Assembly: GCF_002923755.1 (NCBI RefSeq)
Contig: NZ_PGFZ01000001.1
Span: forward strand, 392,038-456,037
DNA from: Methylovulum psychrotolerans
Lineage (GTDB): Bacteria; Pseudomonadota; Gammaproteobacteria; Methylococcales; Methylomonadaceae
DNA length: 64,000 nucleotides
Reading direction: 5' to 3'
In this document: positions 23,984 through 32,127 of the stretch, piece by piece
Layout: the number at the start of each line of letters is the position of its first letter
Position numbering within the stretch: position 1 is the stretch's first letter
Position numbers and translations under genes: made by a program
Notes under the pieces: model-generated
The model's input: only the letters and a program-made list of their open reading frames with translations
What the model was told of the DNA's origin: nothing
Databases searched by the model: none

Positions 23984-24023
23984 CCTACCAAACCTACCAA
24001 ACCAGTAAAGTAGGTTTAGTAGG
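23984..24023. repeat. hairpin of CCTACNAAA words after the primase gene (element 2)
   Basis: Two tandem CCTACCAAA words are followed by an inverted GTAGGTTTAGTAGG. A 14-bp stem with one mismatch forms around CAAACCAGTAAA. The words differ in base from the element 1 counterpart at 7599-7649, but the architecture and position right after the primase stop are the same. Confidence 0.65.
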
Positions 24024-24089
24024 GGCATACCCCGCACATTTCCAGAAAAATCATATTTAAGGCCGGACATTCCGGCAAGGATTTACAGA

Positions 24090-24152
24090 ATGAATGGCAT
24101 GGCGGCACTTAGGCGACGCGCCAGCAAACCCGTGAAGTGCGGTAATTTTTAA
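24090..24152 (+). CDS. possible 20-residue peptide
   Basis: ATG at 24090 opens MNGMAALRRRASKPVKCGNF, with AAGGA upstream after a small GCCGGA/TCCGGC hairpin. It is strongly basic with one cysteine. It could be a remnant of a longer phage gene or noise. It is listed because it has a ribosome site in a gap with no other gene. Confidence 0.2.
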   Translation: MNGMAALRRRASKPVKCGNF

Positions 24153-24224
24153 AAGTATTAGGTTTAACTTATACTACCTAGAAATTATCCATCATCCTTT
24201 TAATTGGGCTTTCAGGAATTTTAA

Positions 24225-25229
24225 ATGAAAAAATCATTTTGGGCTTTAGTGTGCATTTTTGCAATCAGCGGTTTAACCGGATGTTTTCCGAAAAATGAAA
24301 CTCACCCAAACTTTGCCGACCCAATGCTTGATCAAGCACATAATACACAGGCTTCCTTAAAGATAACGGAAGCAGAAAGAGATAGAATTATTAAGAAAAC
24401 CGGTTCAAGTGAAAGCTATTATTCAAAAGACTGCCCCATTTACCTTGCCTTTTGGCAACAAGCCGCCCAAGAAGGACAAGCCATTGCCCAAGGGCTTTTG
24501 GCGGGTTGTTATCTCAATGGCCAAGGAGTAGCCAAAGACAAAAACCAAGCGGCCATGTGGTATCGCAAGGCCGCCGAGCAGGGGAACGCTGATGCACAAA
24601 AAAACTTCAAAATTATATCTTATGCCGAAGCCGCCGAACAAGGAAATGCCGAAGCGCAATATAATTTAGGTATGGCGTATGCTAGAAATGAAGTGGTAAA
24701 TGAAAGTGATAGATATGAAGCCATAGCGTGGTTTCACAAGTCGGCATCACAAAGGAATGTAAAAGCAATTTTTAGATTAACAAAAGTGTATTCGAGTGAT
24801 CATAGTTTACCAGGCTGGCCATACCAATCTAAATATTGGTCTGATAGTCTTTACTGGCATCAAATTGCTGACGGACAGACCGGGTTTTTAGATATAAGTA
24901 ATTGCGCATATAAAAACATACCAAAGATTAAAAAGCAATGGCTTGCCAAACACGAATCATTAACTCGAAAAAATATGTATTATTGGACAGCGAAACTGCT
25001 TGATTATTGCCCAACAGAAATATCAAACGCAAAAAAAGCTTGTAACTATTTAGGCATCACAGATGAATATTGCGATAAGCGAATTGATTTTTTTACGCGA
25101 GGCCAATTAGTATTGGAGAAAATGTCGGATGATACTAATGATATTTATTTTAATGATGATAATACAATAAAAAAATATCAGATAAATTATGATGTTCCTC
25201 GGATTGCTGATATGCCTTGGTATGAATGA
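24225..25229 (+). CDS. Sel1-repeat lipoprotein
   Basis: This 334-residue lipoprotein has a signal peptide with lipobox LTGC at residues 17-20, so it should be membrane-anchored. Sel1-type repeats follow: AAQEGQAIAQGLLAGCYLNG and AAMWYRKAAEQGNADAQ near residues 85-125, and AAEQGNAEAQYNLGMAYARN near 140-160. The C-terminal half has no repeats and contains several cysteines (DYCPTEISNAKKAC, DEYCDKR). Sel1 proteins act as scaffolds in envelope or signalling roles. From about 24600 the gene is much AT-richer than its neighbours, suggesting separate acquisition. It is the clearest cargo gene of element 2, with function unknown. Confidence 0.8.
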   Translation: MKKSFWALVCIFAISGLTGCFPKNETHPNFADPMLDQAHNTQASLKITEAERDRIIKKTGSSESYYSKDCPIYLAFWQQAAQEGQAIAQGLLAGCYLNGQGVAKDKNQAAMWYRKAAEQGNADAQKNFKIISYAEAAEQGNAEAQYNLGMAYARNEVVNESDRYEAIAWFHKSASQRNVKAIFRLTKVYSSDHSLPGWPYQSKYWSDSLYWHQIADGQTGFLDISNCAYKNIPKIKKQWLAKHESLTRKNMYYWTAKLLDYCPTEISNAKKACNYLGITDEYCDKRIDFFTRGQLVLEKMSDDTNDIYFNDDNTIKKYQINYDVPRIADMPWYE

Positions 25230-25315
25230 AGTCTTAAGTAAAGGGAGTATATAAGTTACTGACCTATTAAAGAATGTCGGCAACGGGCAAATTTTGGCTC
25301 ATAGGAGGCCCATAA

Positions 25316-25588
25316 ATGAACAATAACCTACCCGTAGAGATAGACGGCATAACGGGCGAAGTCGAGACCCTACCCCCACACAAGGGGCAGCGGTATCGGT
25401 GCAAACTGGACAGCCTAGGGGATGTTAAGCGCGAGATGGCAAAGGTTTACCGCGAAGCCCGAAGCGGCCTAGTGGACGTGCAGGAAGCCACCAAGCTTAC
25501 ATGGTGCTTACAGGCAGTCGGCAAGGCTATCGAAGGTTCAGACCTTGAAAAGCGTATTGAAGCACTGGAGGCCAAGAATGGGCATTAA
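25316..25588 (+). CDS. small phage-type protein
   Basis: This 90-residue protein has a strong AGGAGG ribosome site 8 nt before the ATG. The sequence LGDVKREMAKVYREARSG followed by DVQEATKLTWCLQAVGKAI and a C-terminal EKRIEALEAK coiled coil resembles small proteins found in prophage gene clusters near packaging genes. The resemblance is by pattern and no function is known. It overlaps the next gene by 11 bp. Confidence 0.65.
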   Translation: MNNNLPVEIDGITGEVETLPPHKGQRYRCKLDSLGDVKREMAKVYREARSGLVDVQEATKLTWCLQAVGKAIEGSDLEKRIEALEAKNGH

Positions 25589-25775
25589 GCAACGTGTTGC
25601 GAAGCTGGAGGCGGCGAACAAGACCAATGACATGCGTTGTATACCGCTTGAATGGATGTATAACTGGGGGTGCGAAGTGCCGCCCGAAGCCTTCGAGAGG
25701 GTCAATAGCTTGCCAGAGTTTTACGACCGTGCGCGGGCGATTCAGCAAAGACCCCAAGAAAATCCTAAGGATTGA
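25578..25775 (+). CDS. small phage-type protein, coupled to the preceding gene
   Basis: This 65-residue protein starts at ATG 25578 inside the end of the preceding gene, with GGAG 8 nt upstream. It begins GIKQRVAKLEAANKTND, a short coiled coil echoing the end of the preceding protein. It then has a W-and-C containing middle (EWMYNWGCEVPPEAFERV). The two coiled coils suggest the pair may interact. Unrecognised family. Confidence 0.5.
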   Translation: MGIKQRVAKLEAANKTNDMRCIPLEWMYNWGCEVPPEAFERVNSLPEFYDRARAIQQRPQENPKD

Positions 25776-25887
25776 TTGAAACGCGCCAGATAAAGGCCGC
25801 TTTCGGGTGTTTTTTTGCGTCTAAAATCCGGCAACAGGTGCGGATAAAAAGAAATTAAGCAGGATTAATATTCCCAATGCCGAAAGC

Positions 25888-25907
25888 ACGGTAGGGAATA
25901 CGGTAGG
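25888..25907. repeat. paired ACGGTAGG words, right end of element 2
   Basis: ACGGTAGG is at 25888-25895 and 25900-25907 (12 bp apart), in the same orientation as the left-end pair. A probable integrase arm-type site. Confidence 0.5.
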
Positions 25908-25959
25908 CTTTGATTTGTAAAATTATTTTTCAATAAAAACAATATGTTACATTGATAGT

Positions 25960-25974
25960 ATGGCGGAGAGGCAG
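25960..25974. repeat. attR-like repeat of element 2 (tRNA 3' end)
   Basis: ATGGCGGAGAGGCAG is identical to 18267-18281 and overlaps the CCA end of tRNA-Ser(TGA). Confidence 0.8.
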
Positions 25975-26050
25975 GGATTCGAACCCTGGGAGGGGATCAA
26001 CCCTCAACGGTTTTCAAGACCGCCGCATTCGGCCGCTCTGCCACCTCTCC
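25961..26050 (-). tRNA. tRNA-Ser (anticodon TGA)
   Basis: The 90-nt minus-strand gene begins GGAGAGGTGGCAGAGCGG, has anticodon loop CTTGAAA (TGA), a long variable arm (TTGAGGGTTGATCCCCTCCC) and T-loop GGTTCGAATCC, and encodes CCA. It is intact although its 3' end is the attachment site of element 2. Confidence 0.97.
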
Positions 26051-26135
26051 AACAGCCGTACATGATATACAGTACAGGTTGTCTTGTCAAGCTTTGGTTT
26101 TATTTATTGCCGGATAATCCGACAAAGGCTTATCA

Positions 26136-26161
26136 AAAAACGGGTGCGGACACCCGTTTTT
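26136..26161 (-). terminator. terminator after amtB
   Basis: AAAAACGGGTG and CACCCGTTTTT form an 11-bp stem with loop CGGA and T runs on both strands, about 25 bp past the amtB stop. Confidence 0.8.
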
Positions 26162-26184
26162 GCTTTGGATGACCTTGCAAATTT

Positions 26185-27588
26185 TTAGTCGTGGTAAGCG
26201 GATTCGCCATGCTCGGACACGTCAAGACCGATCCGTTCGACTTCTTCGCTGACGCGCAGGCCAATAACCATATCGACCAACTTGTAGGCGACAAAAGACA
26301 CGGCACCTGACCAGACGATGGCAACACCGACACCCCAAGCTTGATTGATTAACTGAGTCATGATGCTGTAGTCAGGGGCGACAGCATTAGTGACATAATC
26401 CCAAACGCCAGTACCGCCTAACGCAGGGCTGGCGACCACCGCCGTACCCAACGCACCGATGATACCGCCGACACCGTGAACGCCAAAAGCGTCTAAGGAA
26501 TCGTCATAGCCGAATATGTTTTTCATGCTGGAGACCGACCAGAAGCAGACCGCGCCAACAAACAGGCCTAAGAAAATGGAACCCATAGGGCCTGCCCAGC
26601 CGCAAGCGGGAGTGATGGCAACTAAGCCGGCGATAGCGCCTGACGCGCCGCCTAACATGCTGGGTTTGCCGCGCATCAGCCATTCTGCCGCAACCCAAGA
26701 CAAGGTCGCCGCTGCGGTGGCCAATAAGGTGTTAATAAAAACCAGTGCGGCAAGGCCGTTAGCTTCCAAGTTTGAGCCGACGTTAAAGCCAAACCAACCC
26801 ACCCATAACAAGGAGGCGCCGACCATGGTGAAGGTAACGCTGTGTGGGGCGAGGGATTCTTTTTTATAGCCCAAGCGTTTGCCGACCATAATACAGCCGA
26901 CCAAGCCGGCAATACCGGCGTTAATATGCACAACTGTGCCGCCTGCAAAATCCAAAGCGCCTTTTTGAAACAGGAAGCCGGCGGTTGCGCCTGCCGTTTC
27001 TGCCGCTGCCGCATCGGTATACGCGTCAGGGCCAGTCCAGTACCAAACCATGTGGGCGATGGGCAAGTAAGCGAAGGTAAACCACAACAGGATGAAGACC
27101 AAGATGGCTGAAAATTTGACCCGTTCGGCAAACGCACCGACAATCAAAGCAGGAGTGATGCCTGCAAACGTCAACTGGAAGGCAACATAAGCAAATTCCG
27201 GGATGGCAACGCCTTTAGAGAAGGTTGCCGCCATAGAGTCGGGCGTAATGCCTGCCAAAAACATTTTGCTAAGGCCGCCGAAGAAGGCATTGCCTTCGGT
27301 AAAGGCGATACTATAACCGTAAATGGCCCAAAGGATAGCCGTCATTGCAAAAATGACAAAAACCTGCATAAGGATTGACAGCATGTTTTTGGCACGCACC
27401 ATACCGCCGTAGAACAGCGCAAGACCCGGCACGATCATGAGGATGACTAAGACGGTCGAAACCATAACCCAAGCGGTATCGCCTTTGTTGACAGTCGGAG
27501 GCGGGGGGGCATCGGCGAAACCGAATTGACTAAACCCTAACAAGGCGAATGCTAGCAGTGTAGTGATGAGTGATTTATGTTGTTTCAT
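26185..27588 (-). CDS. amtB: ammonium transporter AmtB
   Basis: This 467-residue Amt/MEP/Rh channel takes up ammonium across the inner membrane. It has a signal peptide (LITTLLAFALLGFSQFGFA) and eleven predicted membrane segments. Diagnostic stretches include DTAWVMVSTVLVILMIVPGLALFYGG, the conserved FAYLPIAHMVWYWTG and GGTVVHINAGIAGLVG blocks with a pore histidine, and DAFGVHGVGGIIGALGTA. Start ATG 27588 has AAGGAG upstream. It lies 13 bp after glnK in one operon, so its activity should be gated by GlnK under the sigma-54 promoter ahead of glnK. Confidence 0.97.
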   Translation of the reverse strand: MKQHKSLITTLLAFALLGFSQFGFADAPPPPTVNKGDTAWVMVSTVLVILMIVPGLALFYGGMVRAKNMLSILMQVFVIFAMTAILWAIYGYSIAFTEGNAFFGGLSKMFLAGITPDSMAATFSKGVAIPEFAYVAFQLTFAGITPALIVGAFAERVKFSAILVFILLWFTFAYLPIAHMVWYWTGPDAYTDAAAAETAGATAGFLFQKGALDFAGGTVVHINAGIAGLVGCIMVGKRLGYKKESLAPHSVTFTMVGASLLWVGWFGFNVGSNLEANGLAALVFINTLLATAAATLSWVAAEWLMRGKPSMLGGASGAIAGLVAITPACGWAGPMGSIFLGLFVGAVCFWSVSSMKNIFGYDDSLDAFGVHGVGGIIGALGTAVVASPALGGTGVWDYVTNAVAPDYSIMTQLINQAWGVGVAIVWSGAVSFVAYKLVDMVIGLRVSEEVERIGLDVSEHGESAYHD

Positions 27589-27601
27589 GTTTTCTCCTTA
27601 A

Positions 27602-27967
<366 letters not shown>

Positions 27968-27980
27968 TCAGAATTAGCTA

Positions 27981-27998
27981 AAGCATGGAGTGTGCCAA
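27981..27998 (-). promoter_or_regulatory. sigma-54 promoter of glnK-amtB
   Basis: On the minus strand TTGGCACACTCCATGCTT has GG and GC exactly 10 bp apart, matching the -24/-12 consensus TGGCAC-N5-TTGC with one deviation (A for T before TGC). It lies about 40 bp before the glnK ATG. Confidence 0.85.
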
Positions 27999-28059
27999 TT
28001 GTTCAGGGTAATCAATAGGCTTGTTATCTGGCTACCTTCTTTGATACCTTGCCAATAGC

Positions 28060-28074
28060 GCACTAAAATAGAGC
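28060..28074. promoter_or_regulatory. possible NtrC site upstream of glnK
   Basis: GCACTAAAATAGAGC is a near-palindrome matching the NtrC pattern GCAC-N7-GTGC except one base in the right half. It is about 65-80 bp upstream of the -24 element, a typical enhancer distance. Confidence 0.45.
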
Positions 28075-28242
28075 GGTTTGTAGGATTAAGGTGCAAAAAG
28101 GGGCGGGCGGGCATTTAATTTCGAGTCGATACCATGTATCATTCCCTGCCAGAGGGGCTTGCTGCCCCTCTCCTCAATGCTGTTAGCCCAGCCCCATTCC
28201 GCCAAAGCGGCTTTATCACAGAATTTGCCGAAGGCGAATGAA

Positions 28243-28277
28243 AATCCGCCAGCGGATCTGCCATCCGCTGGCGGATT
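28243..28277. repeat. 15-bp perfect palindrome
   Basis: AATCCGCCAGCGGAT and ATCCGCTGGCGGATT pair exactly around CTGCC. It lies between glnK and a small degraded gene. It may be a REP-like unit or terminator; no T run follows. Confidence 0.55.
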
Positions 28278-28324
28278 AGGCCAACAGGATTGTTACCACC
28301 CTGCCCTATTAAAAAAATCATATT

Positions 28325-28640
28325 ATGGAAAAATATATGGCTTACCACACCTTCTCCGCCTGTCGGCATCTGTTACCCTTACTCGGGCTTATCCTGTGTC
28401 TGTCGGGCTTTTCTTCGGTAAGTTTTGCCATGCCGCAGGTGGCGCAGCCGCCGGAGATAAAGGGCTGTCGGTATCTTCAGAAGGTTGTCGGCAATTCGGG
28501 TTATGGTAAAAATAATGGCTGGCAGAAGCTGGCTAAATACGCGGTATTTAGCCAAGCCGAGCGGATAGCGGCAACCCATCTGGTGTGGGTGCGCTTTTAA
28601 CGGGGTTGCAGTGGCAAAAGCTTGCCGCTGCGGATCTTAA
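28325..28640 (+). pseudogene. small secreted protein with frameshifted C-terminus
   Basis: The 91-residue frame has a signal peptide ending SVSFA, then PEIKGCRYLQKVVGNSGYGKNNGWQKLAKY and AATHLVWV. This resembles small DUF4156-like envelope proteins (GCRYL...V.G.SGYGKN). The frame stops at 28598-28600. From 28593 the next frame reads AFNGVAVAKACRCGS before its own TAA at 28638, the expected continuation of the family's ATH-VW...YN-G-A-AY-C ending. One extra base near 28591-28594 would explain it. It is either a recent pseudogene or a sequencing error. The start is uncertain (ATG 28325 or 28337). Confidence 0.5.
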
Positions 28641-28659
28641 ATTAAGGGGCGGCGGCTAA

Positions 28660-28685
28660 TAAGGCCCGCTAATTGGCGGGTCTTA
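28660..28685. terminator. terminator between the small pseudogene and the porin gene
   Basis: AAGGCCCGC and GCGGGTCTT pair (one G-T) around a 6-nt loop, 17 bp beyond the porin stop on the minus strand. T runs are short, so it may serve either side weakly. Confidence 0.5.
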
Positions 28686-28701
28686 TGCCAAAGCGGCGTG
28701 G

Positions 28702-30063
28702 TTAGAACGTTACTGTCACGTCGGTAGAGAAGGTGATTTGATCAGTAACATTGTTGCCGGGGGTGGTGGCGAAGCTGTTGCCACGGATAACAAACGGCGA
28801 GTAGCCATGTGAATCGCCAACGATGTCATAACGGACGTTTGGACGCAATCTCAACCATTCTTTAGGCTTCCAAGTAACACCAGCAGTAAATTCATAATAA
28901 GTGGCTGGGGCGCAGCTTGACAGATATTGTCCGGCGGCGGCATAGCTGACGCCTTGGTTATCGGTAGCGGCGCCAATTCTGCCGGGCGAACACACTCTCA
29001 AGCCGTTTTGGTCGCGGAACCATTCGGCACGGATACCGGCGACCACTTTGTCGCTGATGTCATAGTACAGATGGGAGTTAACGCCATACCATTCGGCATC
29101 CACTGAGTTGGGTGTGCTTGTGGCATAGTTATAGGTATTGTCGGCAAAGCCGTGGTCATGTTGCAAAACCAAATGAGTTTTTTCGTTAATGTTATGCTTT
29201 AAGACTATGCTATACAATGCCCAAGTGGCTTTGCTGGTTTCGGACGTGTCGCCATAAGTACCCGCGATGTTCAAAGAAGTCGCTTTGTCATCGGTGGTGT
29301 AGGTGGCGCCCATAATGCCAGACCAATTGCCCAACTGGCGATCCCAGCCGCCATCCCAGCCGCCTGTTGCACTGCCGGTCAACAGGCCGCCCATCAGCGC
29401 CCAGTTGCTGTCGACGTTGTAATTGCCCAAGATGCCGGTGTGCGTGAAAGGCTCGCCGTATTGCATGGTGTAAGCATGGGTGTAGAAGAAATTATCAGGT
29501 GCAGGAACGGTTTCATAACCAATCGGCGTGTAAAAGTGACCTACTTTCAGGTTTAAACCCGTTCCGACTGGCACATAACTTTCCAGGTATGCTTGTGGCA
29601 AGGCGATATCATAGAAGCGGTTGCTGTTGCTGCCCAGCATGCTCAAGTCCCAGTCGCTACGTTGCAACGCCGCAGCGCTGTTAACGTCAAAGGACGGTAC
29701 GCCATAAGCTTGGGTAAAGATGGAGTCGGTGCCGTACATAAAGTCGAAGCGGCCGCCTAGGTCAAATTTGCTGCCTTCAGTCGCTACAGCGCGTTGTAGG
29801 TACACGTTCAATTGGTTGACTTGGAACTCGGCAGCACGGTCGCCGAACGTTATCGGGCCATTAAAATTATTTTCGGGTTCGTTGCCGTTATAGGTAACGC
29901 CGGCATTCGCCCAAGCGCCGACGACGAAGCCGGAGTGGTCGAACGCGCTTTCAATTTCCTTATAGGCGCCACTAGCGTTTGCGTCTGTCATGCCTGCCGT
30001 TGATAATATGCCGCTGATCGCCGCAAACAATATCTGATTTTTGCGTTTTAAAATAATTTTCAT
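28702..30063 (-). CDS. outer-membrane beta-barrel porin (BBP2/OmpL-like)
   Basis: This 453-residue outer-membrane protein has a signal peptide (ILFAAISGILSTAGMTDANA) and ends in VTVTF, the aromatic C-terminal signature for barrel assembly. Mature sequence alternates amphipathic strands (FDLGGRFDFMYG, YLESYVPVGTGLNLKVGHFYTPIGYE, THLVLQHDHGF). The family (BBP2, OmpL-like porins) is of uncharacterised solute preference. It lies between glnK-amtB and glnA. The upstream region has a sigma-54 promoter (30157-30172) and an NtrC-type palindrome (30235-30253). This predicts induction under nitrogen limitation and a role in admitting a nitrogen source. Confidence 0.85.
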   Translation of the reverse strand: MKIILKRKNQILFAAISGILSTAGMTDANASGAYKEIESAFDHSGFVVGAWANAGVTYNGNEPENNFNGPITFGDRAAEFQVNQLNVYLQRAVATEGSKFDLGGRFDFMYGTDSIFTQAYGVPSFDVNSAAALQRSDWDLSMLGSNSNRFYDIALPQAYLESYVPVGTGLNLKVGHFYTPIGYETVPAPDNFFYTHAYTMQYGEPFTHTGILGNYNVDSNWALMGGLLTGSATGGWDGGWDRQLGNWSGIMGATYTTDDKATSLNIAGTYGDTSETSKATWALYSIVLKHNINEKTHLVLQHDHGFADNTYNYATSTPNSVDAEWYGVNSHLYYDISDKVVAGIRAEWFRDQNGLRVCSPGRIGAATDNQGVSYAAAGQYLSSCAPATYYEFTAGVTWKPKEWLRLRPNVRYDIVGDSHGYSPFVIRGNSFATTPGNNVTDQITFSTDVTVTF

Positions 30064-30156
30064 TTTTGAAGCCCCCTTAAAATAAGGTCTGAATAATAAG
30101 ATTTGTTGTTTTTTAGCAACAGTTTCAGTATTTCAGAAAAACACTGAATAAGGTTT

Positions 30157-30172
30157 AGCAATGATTATGCCA
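30157..30172 (-). promoter_or_regulatory. sigma-54 promoter of the porin gene
   Basis: On the minus strand TGGCATAATCATTGCT fits TGGCAC-N5-TTGC with one deviation and exact GG-N10-GC spacing. It lies about 95-110 bp before the porin ATG. Confidence 0.75.
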
Positions 30173-30234
30173 TATATAAATTTTCTTTAAAAACAATTTG
30201 TTAGTGTATTTTTAGTTGTGATAGATTACTTATA

Positions 30235-30253
30235 TTGCACTATATTAGTGCAA
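30235..30253. promoter_or_regulatory. NtrC-type palindrome between porin and glnA
   Basis: TTGCACTATATTAGTGCAA is a near-perfect dyad. The form TGCAC-N7-GTGCA is the NtrC operator, and the left part equals a half of the E. coli glnA enhancer. It is about 65-80 bp upstream of the porin -24 element and about 285 bp from glnA. Confidence 0.75.
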
Positions 30254-30536
30254 ATAAATTATTTAACGCTTTTTTGTGCGCAATTAAGTTGCAGCACAGC
30301 CACAATAGCAACAATTGTAGCTTTTTGCTAACTTATTTGTTATCGATAGTGATTTTTTATACATTTCAATAAAATGCCTAAATGAAGAAGATCGTGCCAA
30401 CAAAAATGCGTCCCTAAACGCTCTCCCACACAGTGCATTTTTTATTGGCTAAGCCAGCAAAAAAAATGTTATCGTTATGAGTGTTCAGCAGTAAAAATGC
30501 TGGCTTCATTATAATAACCATAAATAGGAGACAACG

Positions 30537-31946
30537 ATGTCTGTAGAAAATGTACTTAAGATGATTCAAGAAAACGACGTGAAATTCGTCGATTTCCGGT
30601 TTTGTGATACCCGCGGTAAAGAACAGCATGTTACCTTCCCTGCCCATACGATTGATGAAGATACCTTTGAAGAAGGCAATATGTTTGACGGCTCTTCTAT
30701 CGCGGGCTGGAAGCACATCAACGAATCCGACATGATTCTGATGCCTGATCCGTCAACCGCTGTTATGGATCCTTTTTATGACGACAACACGCTGATTATC
30801 CGTTGCGATATTATCGAGCCTAAAAACATGCAAGGTTATGAGCGTGACCCCCGTTCATTAGCCAAACGCGCCGAAGCTTATTTGAAATCAACCGGCATTG
30901 CCGACACGGCATTCTTTGGCCCAGAAAACGAATTCTTTATTTTTGACGATATTCGCTGGGGCACTGACATGAGCGGCTCTTTTTATAAGATAGATTCGCA
31001 AGAAGCGGGTTGGAACTCAGAAAAAGTCTATGAAGACGGCAACATCGGCCACCGCCCAGGCGTTAAAGGCGGTTACTTCCCCGTTCCGCCAGTCGATTCG
31101 TTCCAAGACATGCGCTCTGCCATGTGCTTGACTTTAGAGCAATTCGGCATGATGACCGAAGTCCATCACCACGAAGTGGCGACAGCTGGCCAATGCGAAA
31201 TCGGCGTTAGATTCAATACCTTAGTTAAAAAGGCCGACGAAGTGTTGGGCCTGAAATATGTGGTCGCCAATATCGCCCATGCTTACGGCAAAACCGCTAC
31301 TTTCATGCCTAAGCCTATGGTCGGCGACAACGGCAGCGGTATGCACGTCCACCAATCTTTGGCTAAAGACGGCGTTAACCTGTTTTCAGGCGATCTGTAC
31401 GGTGGCCTGTCCGAAACAGCCCTGTATTACATCGGCGGCATCATTAAGCACGCCAAAGCCTTAAACGCGTTCACCAATGCTTCAACCAACAGCTACAAAC
31501 GTCTGGTTCCTGGCTTTGAGGCTCCTGTTATGCTGGCTTATTCAGCGCGTAACCGTTCCGCTTCTATCCGCATCCCTTTCGTCAGCAACCCTAGAGGTCG
31601 CCGTATCGAAGTGCGCTTCCCTGACTCCACCGCCAACCCTTATTTGGCGTTCGCTGCGATGTTGATGGCCGGCTTGGACGGCATCCAAAACAAGATCCAC
31701 CCAGGCGAAGCGATGGACAAAGACTTGTACGACTTGCCACCTGAAGAAGAAAAAGCTATCCCACAAGTGTGCCACGCTTTCGACCAAGCATTGGACGCGC
31801 TGGACAAAGACCGTGAGTTCTTGACTCGTGGCGGCGTTTTCACGGATGACGTAATCGATGGTTATATCGAACTGAAAATGCAGGAAGTGACTCGTTTGCG
31901 CATGAGCACACACCCTGTCGAGTTTGACATGTACTACAGCCTGTAA
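30537..31946 (+). CDS. glnA: glutamine synthetase type I
   Basis: GlnA joins ammonia and glutamate in the cytoplasm, the main entry of nitrogen. The 469-residue length is standard for GSI. Visible motifs are [21 protein letters not shown], the ATP-site segment [16 protein letters not shown], and [19 protein letters not shown]. The adenylylation segment [16 protein letters not shown] has Tyr near residue 398. The start has AGGAG 7 nt upstream. A rho-independent terminator follows. ntrBC normally lies next to it but is displaced by an integrase gene. Confidence 0.98.
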   Translation: MSVENVLKMIQENDVKFVDFRFCDTRGKEQHVTFPAHTIDEDTFEEGNMFDGSSIAGWKHINESDMILMPDPSTAVMDPFYDDNTLIIRCDIIEPKNMQGYERDPRSLAKRAEAYLKSTGIADTAFFGPENEFFIFDDIRWGTDMSGSFYKIDSQEAGWNSEKVYEDGNIGHRPGVKGGYFPVPPVDSFQDMRSAMCLTLEQFGMMTEVHHHEVATAGQCEIGVRFNTLVKKADEVLGLKYVVANIAHAYGKTATFMPKPMVGDNGSGMHVHQSLAKDGVNLFSGDLYGGLSETALYYIGGIIKHAKALNAFTNASTNSYKRLVPGFEAPVMLAYSARNRSASIRIPFVSNPRGRRIEVRFPDSTANPYLAFAAMLMAGLDGIQNKIHPGEAMDKDLYDLPPEEEKAIPQVCHAFDQALDALDKDREFLTRGGVFTDDVIDGYIELKMQEVTRLRMSTHPVEFDMYYSL

Positions 31947-31988
31947 CGTTTGCGCCTGTTCCATACAGGCTCACGCTTTATACAATGA

Positions 31989-32022
31989 CCCCGCAAGCCC
32001 TTTGGCTTAGCGGGGTTTTTTA
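31989..32022 (+). terminator. glnA terminator
   Basis: CCCCGC and GCGGGG pair with an inner AAGCC/GGCTT extension, followed by a run of T, about 40 bp past the glnA stop. Confidence 0.85.
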
Positions 32023-32127
32023 TGCCATGATTACCCTTGTGCTAAAGCATTAAATCCGCTATTTTTGCCCCCTGCCCCATCCGTTTCCTGTAGAATTATC
32101 GGCAATATCAAAAAATAGGGGGTGAAA

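Larger units (their letters stand above)
25776..26184. other. right end of element 2, tRNA-Ser and amtB 3' flank
   Basis: Besides the features listed separately (paired ACGGTAGG words 25888-25907, attachment repeat 25960-25974, tRNA-Ser(TGA), terminator 26136-26161), nothing codes here. Confidence 0.7.
30064..30536. other. divergent control region between porin and glnA
   Basis: This AT-rich 473-bp region has no gene. It holds the porin sigma-54 promoter and the NtrC-type palindrome described separately. I searched the glnA side for a GG-N10-GC sigma-54 pattern and found none, so glnA probably uses a sigma-70 promoter from here. Confidence 0.65.

Noticed and set aside
2060-26000. CRISPR array in the element regions
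   Set aside because: The direct repeats present are single pairs or short phased words, not repeat-spacer units, and no cas genes are present.
25960-26172. Open frame MAERQGFEPWEG over tRNA-Ser(TGA)
   Set aside because: Same artefact: it translates the tRNA gene.
28159-28509. 116-residue frame between glnK and the porin
   Set aside because: It crosses two strong hairpins and overlaps the better-supported secreted-protein frame.
30253-30536. Sigma-54 promoter for glnA
   Set aside because: I scanned the region for GG-N10-GC with TGGC/TTGC and found no acceptable match.
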